A stretch of DNA of 64,000 nt from Veillonella magna DSM 19857 (lineage in GTDB: Bacteria > Bacillota > Negativicutes > Veillonellales > Veillonellaceae), in NCBI RefSeq assembly GCF_000428745.1, contig NZ_KE386795.1, positions 22,692-86,691 on the forward strand, written 5' to 3'. Position numbers and translations under genes: made by a program. Below are positions 26,814 to 35,642 of this stretch, piece by piece. The notes under the pieces were generated by a model. The model had not been told where the DNA came from and ran no database searches. It worked only from the letters and a program-made list of their open reading frames with translations. Position 1 is the first letter of the stretch, and every line of letters begins with the position of its first letter.

Positions 26814-28022
26814 ATGAAAACAGTGGAAGAACAACTGCGCCTGATTAAACATGGTGTAGATACTATACTTCCGGAAGAAGAGCTAAAGAAAAAGCTGGAA
26901 GAATCTATGACTAAGAATAAGCCTTTGGTGGTAAAATTGGGTCTTGATCCGACAGCACCGGATATTCATTTAGGTCATACGGTAGTACTTCGTAAGCTAA
27001 AAACGTTCCAGGATTTGGGACATCAGATTGTAATCCTTATCGGCGATTTCACGGCTCGCATCGGTGATCCTACCGGTAAGAGTGCTACACGTCCGCCGCT
27101 GGATGAAGAAGCAGTTCTTCGTAATGCAGCTACCTATAAGGAACAAATTTTTAAAGTATTGGATGAAAAGAAAACCATCGTTCGTTACAACAGTGAATGG
27201 CTTAGCAAATTAAGCTTTGAAGATGTATTAAAGTTAGCAGCTAAATACACAGTAGCACGTATGTTGGAACGCGATGATTTCCACAAGCGCTATACGGAAG
27301 GGCGTGCCATCGGGGTGCATGAATTTATGTATCCTCTCATGCAGGGGTATGACTCGGTAGCACTCCATGCTGATATTGAATTTGGCGGTACCGATCAGAC
27401 CTTTAATGTGTTGATGGGGCGTCATTTACAACAGGAATTCGGACAGGAGCCGCAGGTTGTTATTACCATGCCTATCTTGGAAGGCCTTGACGGTGTGCAG
27501 AAAATGAGTAAATCCTTAGGCAACTATATTGGTATCAGTGAAGCACCGGAAGAAATGTACGGTAAAGCAATGTCGATTCCTGACGAATTGATGATGCGCT
27601 ATTTCATGTTGGTAACGGATATGTCCATTGAAGAGCAGGAAGCTTTGGAAAAAGCCTTGGCTGATGGCACGGCACATCCGCGTGATACGAAGATGAAGTT
27701 GGCACATACGATTGTGCGCTTGTATCATGGCGAAGAAGCAGCCAATCGTGCACAGGCTCATTTCGTTCAAATTTTCCAAAAGCATGCATTGCCGACCGAT
27801 ATTCCGGAGTATGCTATGGAAGCTCCGTCGGAAGCTGTGTATGTACCGCAGTTATTAACGGATGCCGGGCTTACGGCCAGCAACAGTGAAGCACGTCGCT
27901 CTATTAAGGCAGGGGCTTTTAAGATTGACGGTGAAAAATGCAGTGAAGAAAATATCGAGCTCACCGAGGGTATGGTATTACAGGTGGGCAAGCGGAAGTT
28001 CATCAAAATAGCATTTAAGTAA
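26814..28022 (+). CDS. tyrS: tyrosine--tRNA ligase
   Basis: A 402-aa class I aminoacyl-tRNA synthetase. [20 protein letters not shown] holds the HIGH-type motif as HLGH at 52-55, and [12 protein letters not shown] is the KMSKS loop near 230. The C-terminal 65 residues form an S4-like RNA-binding domain ([18 protein letters not shown]). The ATG at 26814 follows TTAAGGAGG. Confidence 0.97.
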   Translation: MKTVEEQLRLIKHGVDTILPEEELKKKLEESMTKNKPLVVKLGLDPTAPDIHLGHTVVLRKLKTFQDLGHQIVILIGDFTARIGDPTGKSATRPPLDEEAVLRNAATYKEQIFKVLDEKKTIVRYNSEWLSKLSFEDVLKLAAKYTVARMLERDDFHKRYTEGRAIGVHEFMYPLMQGYDSVALHADIEFGGTDQTFNVLMGRHLQQEFGQEPQVVITMPILEGLDGVQKMSKSLGNYIGISEAPEEMYGKAMSIPDELMMRYFMLVTDMSIEEQEALEKALADGTAHPRDTKMKLAHTIVRLYHGEEAANRAQAHFVQIFQKHALPTDIPEYAMEAPSEAVYVPQLLTDAGLTASNSEARRSIKAGAFKIDGEKCSEENIELTEGMVLQVGKRKFIKIAFK

Positions 28023-28064
28023 TAAAAGAGCTAGGATGTAGCTTAGCCATATACATACTATAAG

Positions 28065-28117
28065 AGCACCTAACGGTTGCGTCTATTGAAGACACATATC
28101 GATAGGTGCTTTTTATG
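28065..28117 (+). terminator. terminator after tyrS
   Basis: AGCACCTA (28065-28072) pairs with TAGGTGCT (28103-28110), followed by TTTTAT. A small inner GTCT/AGAC hairpin lies in the loop. Confidence 0.8.
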
Positions 28118-28213
28118 TGGAGCAGATGGGACATACTGTATGTTCTATAGAGTAATTGCAGGGATGTAATTGAAAGCTTCTTCTTTGTTATGTGACACAT
28201 AGTTCAATGATGT

Positions 28214-28255
28214 ACACTAAATAGTGTTGACATTTCCAGATAAGTGTTATACTAT
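28214..28255 (+). promoter_or_regulatory. ppsA promoter with a palindromic operator candidate
   Basis: A perfect palindrome ACACTA-AA-TAGTGT (28214-28227) overlaps the first base of TTGACA (28227-28232). The -10 is either TATACT (28248, 15-bp spacer) or TACTAT (28250, 17-bp spacer). A half copy, AAATAGTGT, recurs at 28283-28291. The leader to ppsA would be over 200 nt. The rest of 28118-28468 is AT-rich with no gene seen. Confidence 0.6.
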
Positions 28256-28468
28256 TTAAGAGAAATAAGTCATATGAATTTGAAATAGTGTGTATAGTAT
28301 GGCATATGTGCATGTAAGATCGTATGTTAGATATACATTATGTCGTTATATTGCATATTATTTGGCGATTATATTATTTTGCGCATGGAATGATATAAGG
28401 CAATCAAATTCATAATAAGCAAAATGAGTTACTTGTTAGGTTACACGTTAGTGTAGGAGGTTACCAGT

Positions 28469-30853
28469 ATGAATCGCGAGAATGCGTATGTGCTTTGGTT
28501 TGATGAATTACGTCGTGAAGACGTTGCGTTAGTTGGCGGTAAGTCTTCATCTCTCGGTGAAATGACTTCGTCTACAAATGTTCCGGTTCCTTACGGATTT
28601 GCAACTACGGCACACGGGTATCGTTATTTTATGGAACAGACCGGATTGGAAAGCCGTATTAAAGCTGAGTTGGATAAGTTGGATGACGTAGAAAACTCTG
28701 CTTTATTGCGCGAAGTATGCCAGAACATTCGCGATATGATTTGCAAAGAGGAGATGCCCGCAGATTTAGCACAAGCTATTCGTGATGGCTATGCAGAATT
28801 GGGCAAGAAAGTCGGCGAAGATAATCCGTTCGTAGCGGTTCGTTCCAGTGCGACAGCCGAAGATTTACCGGATGCCAGCTTTGCCGGTCAGCAGGACACC
28901 TACCTCAATGTACGCGGCGCAGATGTTATCATTCAGAAGGTAAAGGAATGCTATGCATCTACATTCACCGATCGTGCTACCTACTATCGTGTAAAACAGG
29001 GCTTTGATCATATGACGGTTGCTTTGAGTGCGGCCATTCAAATGATGGTATTCTCCAAAGCAGCCGGTGTTATGTTCACCGTTGATCTTGTTACAGGCAA
29101 TGACGAAAATATTTTGATTGAAGGTTCTTGGGGCCTTGGCGAATATGTTGTACAGGGAACGGTTACGCCGGATAACTTCACGGTCAATAAGAAAGATATG
29201 AAGATTATCAATCGTATGATTAATGATAAAAACATTTCCTTGGTACGTCGTCCGGAAGGGGATTGCGTAGAAGAAATCGTACCGCCGGAAAAAGCTAAAT
29301 CTCAGGTAATTACCGATGAACAGGTATTGGAATTGGCTACCTATGCTAAGGCTATCGAAAAGCATTACGGTTGCTATATGGATATGGAATGGGGCGTTGA
29401 TGAACGCGACGGTAAGATTTGGATTTTACAGGCTCGTCCGGAAACCGTTTGGTCCCGTAAAAATAAGGATGCTAAACCGGCAGTTGAAGAAACCGCGGCA
29501 CCGACGACAACGACACGTGAAATTGTTGTAAAAGGCTTGCCGGCCAGCCCGGGACGTGCGGCAGGTAAGGCACATGTTATTCTTGATCCGGCAGATATTG
29601 ATAGTTTCAAGGAAGGCGAAATTTTGGTAACCACCATGACTGCGCCTGACTGGGTTCCGGCTATGAAGAAAGCTAAAGCTATCGTTACCGATGCCGGCGG
29701 TATGACTTGTCATGCTTCCATTGTAAGCCGCGAATTGGGCATTCCTTGTATCGTGGGTACCAAGAGCCGCAGTGAAGAAGGCACCAAACGCATTTCCGAT
29801 GGTCAGTTGATTACGGTAGATGCCACTAACGGTATCGTTTACGACGGCATGTTGGAAGAAGTACAGAAGAAAGCAGAACAGCCGGCAGCACAGCAGGTTG
29901 TGGAAAATGTGCCGGTAACGGGCACGAAAGTGTATATGAATTTAGGCGATCCTGATTTAGCGGAAAAATACGGTGTTCTTCCGTGCGATGGCATTGGCTT
30001 GATGCGCGAAGAATTTATTTGGACTACTTTTATTCACGAACATCCGTTACATTTGATTGAAACCGGTCGCAGTGATTTTGCGGTAGATACCTTGGCTGAA
30101 GGTATGCGCAAGGTGTGTCAGGCCTTGGCTCCGCGTCAGGTAGTTGTTCGCCTTAGCGACTTCAAATCCAGCGAGTATCGCGATCTTAAAGGTGGCGATA
30201 CATATGAACCACATGAATCCAGTGCATTGCTCGGATGGCGCGGTGCTTCTCGTTACTATGATCCGAAATATGCGCCGGCCTTCTTGTTGGAATTACAGGC
30301 CATTCGCAAGGTCCGTGAAGAGTATGGCTTCAAGAATTTGCAGGTTATGATTCCTTTCTGCCGTACAGTAAAAGAGGCCGAAGAAGTAACGCGTATTATG
30401 GCTGAAAACGGATTAGCACGCAGTGCCGATTTCAAAGTATGGTTGATGGCAGAAATTCCGGCAAATATTATTTTGGCAGATCAATTCAATAAGTTTGTAG
30501 ATGGATACTCTATTGGCTCCAATGATTTGACGATGTTGATTTTAGGCTGTGACCGTGATAATGAAACAGTACAGCATATTTACGATGAACGTAACTTGGC
30601 AGTGCGTCGTGCGATTCGTCATCTTATCGAAGTAGCGCATAAGGATGGTAAGACGGTATCTATTTGCGGTCAGGCGCCTAGTGTATATCCTGAGTTCTGC
30701 GAATTCCTCGTAAAGAGCGGTATCGATTCTATTTCCGTAAACCCTGATGCGGTTGTATCTACTAAGAAAATGGTAGCACAGCTGGAACAGCGCATTTTGT
30801 TAGATGCGGTAACCGGTCGTGGTCGTGTAGACAATAACGAATTGGAATGGTAA
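28469..30853 (+). CDS. ppsA: phosphoenolpyruvate synthase (pyruvate, water dikinase)
   Basis: A 794-aa enzyme making PEP from pyruvate and ATP, the entry to gluconeogenesis from lactate or pyruvate. Domains in order: ATP-grasp (VGGKSSSLGEM, FVAVRSSATAEDLPDASFAG), the swivelling phosphohistidine domain with TDAGGMTCHASIVS (His 415), and the C-terminal PEP-binding barrel (GLMREEF, GSNDLTMLILGCDRD, SICGQAPS). Sequence and length fit PpsA better than pyruvate phosphate dikinase. The ccpN-like and ppsR genes follow, so both transcriptional and post-translational control of PEP synthesis sit in one place. Start ATG 28469 after GTAGGAGGT. Confidence 0.93.
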   Translation: MNRENAYVLWFDELRREDVALVGGKSSSLGEMTSSTNVPVPYGFATTAHGYRYFMEQTGLESRIKAELDKLDDVENSALLREVCQNIRDMICKEEMPADLAQAIRDGYAELGKKVGEDNPFVAVRSSATAEDLPDASFAGQQDTYLNVRGADVIIQKVKECYASTFTDRATYYRVKQGFDHMTVALSAAIQMMVFSKAAGVMFTVDLVTGNDENILIEGSWGLGEYVVQGTVTPDNFTVNKKDMKIINRMINDKNISLVRRPEGDCVEEIVPPEKAKSQVITDEQVLELATYAKAIEKHYGCYMDMEWGVDERDGKIWILQARPETVWSRKNKDAKPAVEETAAPTTTTREIVVKGLPASPGRAAGKAHVILDPADIDSFKEGEILVTTMTAPDWVPAMKKAKAIVTDAGGMTCHASIVSRELGIPCIVGTKSRSEEGTKRISDGQLITVDATNGIVYDGMLEEVQKKAEQPAAQQVVENVPVTGTKVYMNLGDPDLAEKYGVLPCDGIGLMREEFIWTTFIHEHPLHLIETGRSDFAVDTLAEGMRKVCQALAPRQVVVRLSDFKSSEYRDLKGGDTYEPHESSALLGWRGASRYYDPKYAPAFLLELQAIRKVREEYGFKNLQVMIPFCRTVKEAEEVTRIMAENGLARSADFKVWLMAEIPANIILADQFNKFVDGYSIGSNDLTMLILGCDRDNETVQHIYDERNLAVRRAIRHLIEVAHKDGKTVSICGQAPSVYPEFCEFLVKSGIDSISVNPDAVVSTKKMVAQLEQRILLDAVTGRGRVDNNELEW

Positions 30854-30863
30854 TAGATAACAG

Positions 30864-30890
30864 AGGAGGCTCTACGGAGCCTCCTTTTTT
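30864..30890 (+). terminator. terminator between ppsA and the ccpN-like gene
   Basis: AGGAGGCTC (30864-30872), loop TACG, GAGCCTCCT (30877-30885), then T residues. Strong enough to make ppsA mostly a separate transcript. Confidence 0.9.
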
Positions 30891-30916
30891 CATAGTAAAG
30901 GTAAAGGGGTGAGACT

Positions 30917-31546
30917 GTGAAGCTGTCAAAGCGACAAGAAACAATTGCGGCTATGGTAAAGGCGGACGGGCCCATTACCGGCAAGGAAATCGCAGCGCGT
31001 TTACATGTAACGCGTTCGGCCTTGCGTTCGGATTTAACGGTATTGACTATGACGGGATTGTTAGATGCGCGCCCTAAAGTAGGTTATTATTATGTGGGAA
31101 CGAACCGACCGGATCCGGCGGCGGAAGAAATCAACCGGTATAAGGTATCGCAAGTAATGGCACAGGCGGTGGCTGTTACACCAAGCATGAGTTTGTATGA
31201 TACAATTGTTATGATGTTTACGGAAGACGTTGGTACTCTCTTGGTGTGTGAAGACGGATATTTGGTAGGTCTGGTATCGCGTAAGGATTTATTGCGTGCA
31301 GCTATTGGACAAAACGATCCCAACACGATGCCTATATCCATGGTGATGACACCGGCCAGCAAGGTTATTTGGGTTGGACCGGAGGATAGTGTGGTAGATG
31401 CGGCGCAACGTATGATAGACTATGAAATAGATTGTGTTCCCGTTATCGAACGAGAGGATGTAGACGGGCGGCGTAAATTAAAAGTGGTCGGTCGCGTATC
31501 GAAGACATCCATTGTAAAAGTATTTCTTGAATGTGGCTTAAAATAA
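30917..31546 (+). CDS. ccpN: CcpN-like HTH-CBS transcriptional repressor
   Basis: A 209-aa protein with an N-terminal winged HTH (GPITGKEIAARLHVTRSALRSDL, residues 17-39) and two CBS domains (about 75-205). This is the architecture of CcpN, the Bacillus repressor of gluconeogenic genes that senses adenine nucleotides and glycolytic intermediates. The neighbour ppsR is the usual partner (ccpN-yqfL in Bacillus). The start is a GTG at 30917 preceded by AAAGGGGTGA. The palindrome at the ppsA promoter is its most likely local target, by inference. Confidence 0.85.
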   Translation: MKLSKRQETIAAMVKADGPITGKEIAARLHVTRSALRSDLTVLTMTGLLDARPKVGYYYVGTNRPDPAAEEINRYKVSQVMAQAVAVTPSMSLYDTIVMMFTEDVGTLLVCEDGYLVGLVSRKDLLRAAIGQNDPNTMPISMVMTPASKVIWVGPEDSVVDAAQRMIDYEIDCVPVIEREDVDGRRKLKVVGRVSKTSIVKVFLECGLK

Positions 31547-31558
31547 GTGAGGTGCACT

Positions 31559-32377
31559 ATGGCAAATAAAATTATTTTTGCTATTTCGGATTCTTTGGGG
31601 GAGACGGCAGAGTCGGTGGCAAGGGCAACGGCCAGTCAATTCGATCAAGAAAATATAGATATTGTACGTATTCCGTATATTAATCAGGAATCGCAAATTA
31701 CGGATATACTAAAGGAAGCGGCCGGTGGTAAACATATTATTTGTCATACCATCGTGTCGCCGACATTGCGCAAATTTTTACATGAACAAGCGACGGTTAT
31801 GGGCGTGCAAGCTGTTGATATTATGGGACCGGTATTGGATGCGGTAGGTACAGTGGCAGACACAAAACCGCGCCTTACAGCCGGTATGGTACATAAGCTT
31901 GACCAAGAATACTTTAAAAAGGTAGAAGCTATTGAGTTTGCCGTAAAATATGATGACGGTAAAAATCCACAGGGCTTTGAAAAAGCTGATATCGTTATTA
32001 TTGGGGTGTCCCGTACAAGTAAAACACCGTTATCTATGTTCTTGGCATATAAAAAGATAAAGGCAGCCAATTTACCGCTAGTGCCGGAAGTACCGTTGCC
32101 GGAAGAATTATTTAAAATTCCGCCAAAGAAGGTAGTGGGTCTTGTTATCGATCCGTATAAATTAAATAATATTCGTAGCGAACGGTTGCGTACGATGGGC
32201 TTAGACGGTGAAGCAAACTATGCAACAATCGCGCGCATTGAAGAAGAACTGGAATATGCTCGTGCCGTTATGCGTCGAGTACATTGCCCGGTACTGGATG
32301 TAACAAACAAATCTATCGAAGAAACAGCTTCCTTCGTTATGCAAATTATCGATCGCAATCGCTTGCAGGAGGCGTAA
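31559..32377 (+). CDS. ppsR: PEP synthase regulatory kinase/pyrophosphorylase (DUF299)
   Basis: A 272-aa regulator that inactivates PEP synthase or PPDK by ADP-dependent threonine phosphorylation and reactivates it by phosphorolysis. FAISDSLGETAESVARA at the N-terminus and the P-loop-like GVSRTSKTPLS at 149-159 are characteristic. GTGAGGTG at 31547-31554 is the ribosome binding site, so the ATG at 31559 is the start rather than the GTG inside it. It follows the ccpN-like gene by 12 bp. Confidence 0.94.
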   Translation: MANKIIFAISDSLGETAESVARATASQFDQENIDIVRIPYINQESQITDILKEAAGGKHIICHTIVSPTLRKFLHEQATVMGVQAVDIMGPVLDAVGTVADTKPRLTAGMVHKLDQEYFKKVEAIEFAVKYDDGKNPQGFEKADIVIIGVSRTSKTPLSMFLAYKKIKAANLPLVPEVPLPEELFKIPPKKVVGLVIDPYKLNNIRSERLRTMGLDGEANYATIARIEEELEYARAVMRRVHCPVLDVTNKSIEETASFVMQIIDRNRLQEA

Positions 32378-32470
32378 TACGAGTAGCTTACCCTTTACTT
32401 GTTTGTAATAAAAAGTGAATTATTATAGGTCTGAACTCGTAGTTACTGGGGGATACGGAGGCTGTTGTAT

Positions 32471-33463
32471 ATGAAGATGCGCATACGAGAAGAGATTGAA
32501 GAACGAGAAGAGGCGATACTGTCGCCGTTGGCAGCTAAAAGCAGTCGGGCGGAACGCGATCGATATGAACCGAAGGATCCGCTGCGCACTGCCTTTCAAC
32601 GTGATAGAGATCGTATTATTCATAGCAAATGTTTTCGGCGTTTGAAGCATAAAACACAGGTATATATTGCTCCCGGCGATCATTATCGAACGAGGATGAC
32701 GCACACCTTGGAAGTGGGACAGATTGGCCGGACCGTTGCGCGGGCGCTGCGGTTGAATGAGGATTTGGTCGAAGCCATTGCTATGGGACATGATGTAGGA
32801 CATACGCCATTTGGGCATGTAGGTGAATTTGCATTGCGTGATATGGTAGGACATTTTAATCATAACGAGCAAAGCCTGCGCATGGTGGAAGTCATCGAAA
32901 AAAACGGCTGCGGTCTTAATCTTACGAAAGAGGTACGTGACGGTATTCTGGGACACACCGGTACACATATACCGTATACCTTGGAAGGACAAATTATACG
33001 AACCGCTGACCGCATTGCGTATTTATGCCATGACTTTGACGATGCACAGCGGGCAGGTATGCTGGATAGTCGGGCCCTTCCTATAGAAGTTCGGGAGTAT
33101 TTGGGTATAACGCCATCGGAGATGATTACCAGTATGGTAAAGGACATGGTAGAAAGTTCTATGGATCAGGCAGCGATTAAAATGTCGCCTGTCATTACGG
33201 AAGTAATGAATAGTTTTCGCCGTTTTATGTTTACGAATGTATATCTGGCCCCTTCCATGATTCCGGAGCGAGAGAAAGCGGCCTATGTAGTTAAGCATTT
33301 GTTTACGTATTATTTGGAACATCCCGAGGCATTACGTCATGAGGTGGGGCATAATCGGATTGTCAGCGTTACGGACATTGTTGATTATGTGGCCGGATTG
33401 ACAGATCAGTATGCTATTAAGTTGTTTAAAGAATTTCATATTCCTCACATTTGGGATGCGTAG
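32471..33463 (+). CDS. dgt: deoxyguanosinetriphosphate triphosphohydrolase-like protein (HD)
   Basis: A 330-aa HD-domain dNTP triphosphohydrolase of the Dgt type. KHKTQVYIAPGDHYRTRMTH, EAIAMGHDVGHTPFGHVGE and the later RTADRIAYLCHDFDDA carry the metal-binding histidines and aspartates. The family controls dNTP pools. I place the start at the ATG 32471, nine bases after ACGGAGG, rather than a TTG at 32465. It stands alone between ppsR and a convergent helicase gene. Confidence 0.92.
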   Translation: MKMRIREEIEEREEAILSPLAAKSSRAERDRYEPKDPLRTAFQRDRDRIIHSKCFRRLKHKTQVYIAPGDHYRTRMTHTLEVGQIGRTVARALRLNEDLVEAIAMGHDVGHTPFGHVGEFALRDMVGHFNHNEQSLRMVEVIEKNGCGLNLTKEVRDGILGHTGTHIPYTLEGQIIRTADRIAYLCHDFDDAQRAGMLDSRALPIEVREYLGITPSEMITSMVKDMVESSMDQAAIKMSPVITEVMNSFRRFMFTNVYLAPSMIPEREKAAYVVKHLFTYYLEHPEALRHEVGHNRIVSVTDIVDYVAGLTDQYAIKLFKEFHIPHIWDA

Positions 33464-33467
33464 GAAA

Positions 33468-33541
33468 GTAAAAAGCCTATTCGCTATTGTTCATCTATCG
33501 TTATTGAGTAACGATGATGATATAGTGAATAGGCTTTTTGT
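33468..33541. terminator. large bidirectional terminator between convergent genes
   Basis: AAAAAGCCTATTCGCTAT on the left pairs with ATAGTGAATAGGCTTTTT on the right (one G-T wobble). Inside, CATC.TATCGTTA and TAACGAT.GATG form a second stem, giving a nearly continuous long hairpin with A/T runs at both ends. Confidence 0.9.
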
Positions 33542-33551
33542 ATTATTGGTA

Positions 33552-34841
33552 TTATCGGCGACCGCGGCGTCCCCCGGAAGATCCGGTGCGTCGTTGCCGT
33601 GTATTACTTCCTTTGTGACCGCGAGCTTTATGTGCCTTGGCTTTGGTGGCCTGATACGTAGAGGTGATGGTTGTTTTTTTCGAAGTTGTTACTTTCTTGG
33701 GAGCCTGCTTACTGCCCTTGGTTTTAATTTGTCCATCCTTTGTATATTTTGTTAAGGTAGCCTCGATGGCTCGTTCGATGCGACGGAGCCAAATTTCTTC
33801 GTCCGGTGAAGCAAAGGTAACTGCAACGCCGGTGGTACCGGCACGACCGGTACGGCCGATACGATGGATATAGTAGTCTACGTCATGAGGTACTTCATAA
33901 TTGTAGATGTGACTGATACCTTCAATGTCAATACCGCGTGCTGCAATATCGGTAGCCACCAAAATCTGCGTGCGAGCACGTGCAAATTCTCGTAATACCT
34001 GTGTACGTCGGCCTTGTGTCATATCGCCATGCATTTCTCCGATAGTAAATCCGGCTGCGGTTAATTCATAGGAAAGTCGGATGGCACTTTCACGAGTATT
34101 ACAGAAGACGATAGCCAGATACGGATTATCTTCCCGAATCATTTCGGTGAGGCGCGGCAATTTATCCTTGGTATCCATCATATAGACTCGTTGATCAATG
34201 GTATCTAAGGTAATATGCTCACCTTTGACCGTAACAGACATAGGCTTTTTCATATAGCTTTTAGCTAAGGCGCGAATGCGGTCGGGGATGGTAGCGGAGA
34301 AAAGAAGAAGCTGTCGATTGGCATCGGTACGATCGATTAATGTTTCTACATCCGGCAAGAATCCCATATGTAGCATTTGATCGGCTTCGTCTAAAACAAC
34401 GCGACGTACTGTGTCAAGGTGAAGAGAGCCGCGCTCAGCATGATCCAACAGACGTCCCGGTGTACCGAGGATGACTTGTGGGCGTCGTCCGAGTTGTTGT
34501 AATTGTCCTTCTATAGTACGACCACCTGTTAAGGGGAGCACATCAACGCCGAGAATATCTCCAATGTATTTCGCTTCGTCGGCTAATTGACGAACTAACT
34601 CACGGGTAGGAGCGATAATAAGTGCTTGTTCTTGATGGAGATCAATATGGATACGTTGAATAATAGGCAGTAAGAACGCCAATGTTTTGCCCGTACCTGT
34701 TTGGGCTTTAGCAATGACATCGTGACCCTTGAAAATAGGGGGGATAGCCTGCGCTTGAATCGGTGTTGGTTCTTTGATTCCTTTTTTTAGTAGTGCATCT
34801 TGTAATTGAGGGAGGACCCCTAATGGTTGAAATGTTTTCAT
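33552..34841 (-). CDS. DEAD-box RNA helicase
   Basis: A 430-aa ATP-dependent RNA helicase. Motifs in order: Q motif (GIKEPTPIQAQAIPPI), AKAQTGTGKTLAF, PTRELV, VVLDEADQMLHMGF, FSATIPD, and HRIGRTGRAG. The C-terminal 60 residues are Lys/Arg/Gly/Ser-rich and probably bind RNA, as in CshA-like proteins. On the minus strand AAGGA lies seven bases before the ATG at 34841, so I prefer this start to those at 34859 or 34871. Involvement in ribosome assembly or mRNA decay is likely but not specific. Confidence 0.93.
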   Translation of the reverse strand: MKTFQPLGVLPQLQDALLKKGIKEPTPIQAQAIPPIFKGHDVIAKAQTGTGKTLAFLLPIIQRIHIDLHQEQALIIAPTRELVRQLADEAKYIGDILGVDVLPLTGGRTIEGQLQQLGRRPQVILGTPGRLLDHAERGSLHLDTVRRVVLDEADQMLHMGFLPDVETLIDRTDANRQLLLFSATIPDRIRALAKSYMKKPMSVTVKGEHITLDTIDQRVYMMDTKDKLPRLTEMIREDNPYLAIVFCNTRESAIRLSYELTAAGFTIGEMHGDMTQGRRTQVLREFARARTQILVATDIAARGIDIEGISHIYNYEVPHDVDYYIHRIGRTGRAGTTGVAVTFASPDEEIWLRRIERAIEATLTKYTKDGQIKTKGSKQAPKKVTTSKKTTITSTYQATKAKAHKARGHKGSNTRQRRTGSSGGRRGRR

Positions 34842-35174
34842 AGCAGTTTCCTTGGTCATAATAAATAACAAAATATAAAATAAAATCTTATAAATGAGAT
34901 GTCATCATGTGCCCTAGGTGATATATACAAATCAATGTACATTCTTGTTTTATCAATTAGTAGAGAAAATACTGAGGCTGAGACATCTATTAATTGAAAA
35001 TATCCTTTTTTTAAATTATACAGGAAAGTTATAGGGGAGAGCAAATAAATACCTTGTTTACGTGATGTGGGCAACATAAATAGAGAAAGTGAAAATATAA
35101 ATGAGAAAATATGGACATTAAAACGCATGGCTATAAATAATTTTGATAAAATTTCTCAATTTTAAAAGAGGTAG
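34842..35174. other. AT-rich intergenic region, no gene seen
   Basis: An open frame on the minus strand (34856-35128) is hydrophobic low-complexity sequence without a ribosome binding site and is not called. The region should hold the helicase promoter on the minus strand; no clear box stands out. Confidence 0.5.
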
Positions 35175-35194
35175 ATTATCATGTAAATGATAAT
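35175..35194. promoter_or_regulatory. upstream dyad of the feo promoter
   Basis: A perfect inverted repeat ATTATCAT-gtaa-ATGATAAT, built from the GATAAT-type hexamers used by Fur-family regulators but in the outward orientation. It lies about 110 bp upstream of the feo -35 box. Confidence 0.5.
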
Positions 35195-35287
35195 GGGCAG
35201 AGTGGATGATGATAGGTATAAAGAGGATAATTAAGCTATTTTTAGATATTATCTAAAATATTCTAAGTGTATCGAAAATATTAAATA

Positions 35288-35329
35288 TTGATAATGGTTA
35301 TTGAAATATTGGAAGAAGGCTGTTATAAT
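35288..35329 (+). promoter_or_regulatory. feo promoter with Fur-like operator
   Basis: TTGAAA (35301-35306) and TGTTATAAT (extended -10, TATAAT at 35324-35329) are spaced by exactly 17 bp. A Fur-like dyad, TTGATAATGGTTATTGAA (35288-35305), covers the -35 box. Iron repression of feoAB at this site is therefore likely. Confidence 0.72.
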
Positions 35330-35397
35330 TGAGTTGCAATTATTTATCATTTAAGTAGCAAGGCTGTTTGTGAGTGTCTTGCATAGGAGGTGTAGTT

Positions 35398-35631
35398 ATG
35401 GCTACGAAGACATTGGCACAGATGAAACCAAATGATGAAGGGATCATCGTTGCTCTTCGTGGTACCGGCAACATCAAGCATCGTCTTATCGATATGGGAC
35501 TGGTGCCGGGGACGAAGGTTCGTGTGATGAAGTTTGCTCCTTTGGGGGATCCGGTGGAGATTAAAGTTAAAAACTTTGATTTAGCACTGCGTGTAAGTGA
35601 GGCAGCAACAATAGATGTAGAGGCTGATTAG
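35398..35631 (+). CDS. feoA: ferrous iron transport protein FeoA
   Basis: A 77-aa SH3-like cytoplasmic protein that supports FeoB. MKPNDEGIIVALRGTGNIKHRLIDMGLVPGTKVRVMKFAP spans the standard FeoA core. The ATG at 35398 follows a strong GGAGGTG; a GTG at 35374 in frame is rejected because it would put that binding site inside the gene. FeoB begins 11 bp after the stop. Confidence 0.95.
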   Translation: MATKTLAQMKPNDEGIIVALRGTGNIKHRLIDMGLVPGTKVRVMKFAPLGDPVEIKVKNFDLALRVSEAATIDVEAD

Positions 35632-35642
35632 GAGGAAGTGTA

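Noticed and set aside
28120-28468. A long structured leader or small RNA gene before ppsA
   Set aside because: Apart from the promoter palindrome and its half site I see no stable stem or terminator that would define an RNA.
34856-35128. Open frame of 90 codons on the minus strand upstream of the helicase
   Set aside because: Hydrophobic low-complexity translation of AT-rich DNA without a ribosome binding site.
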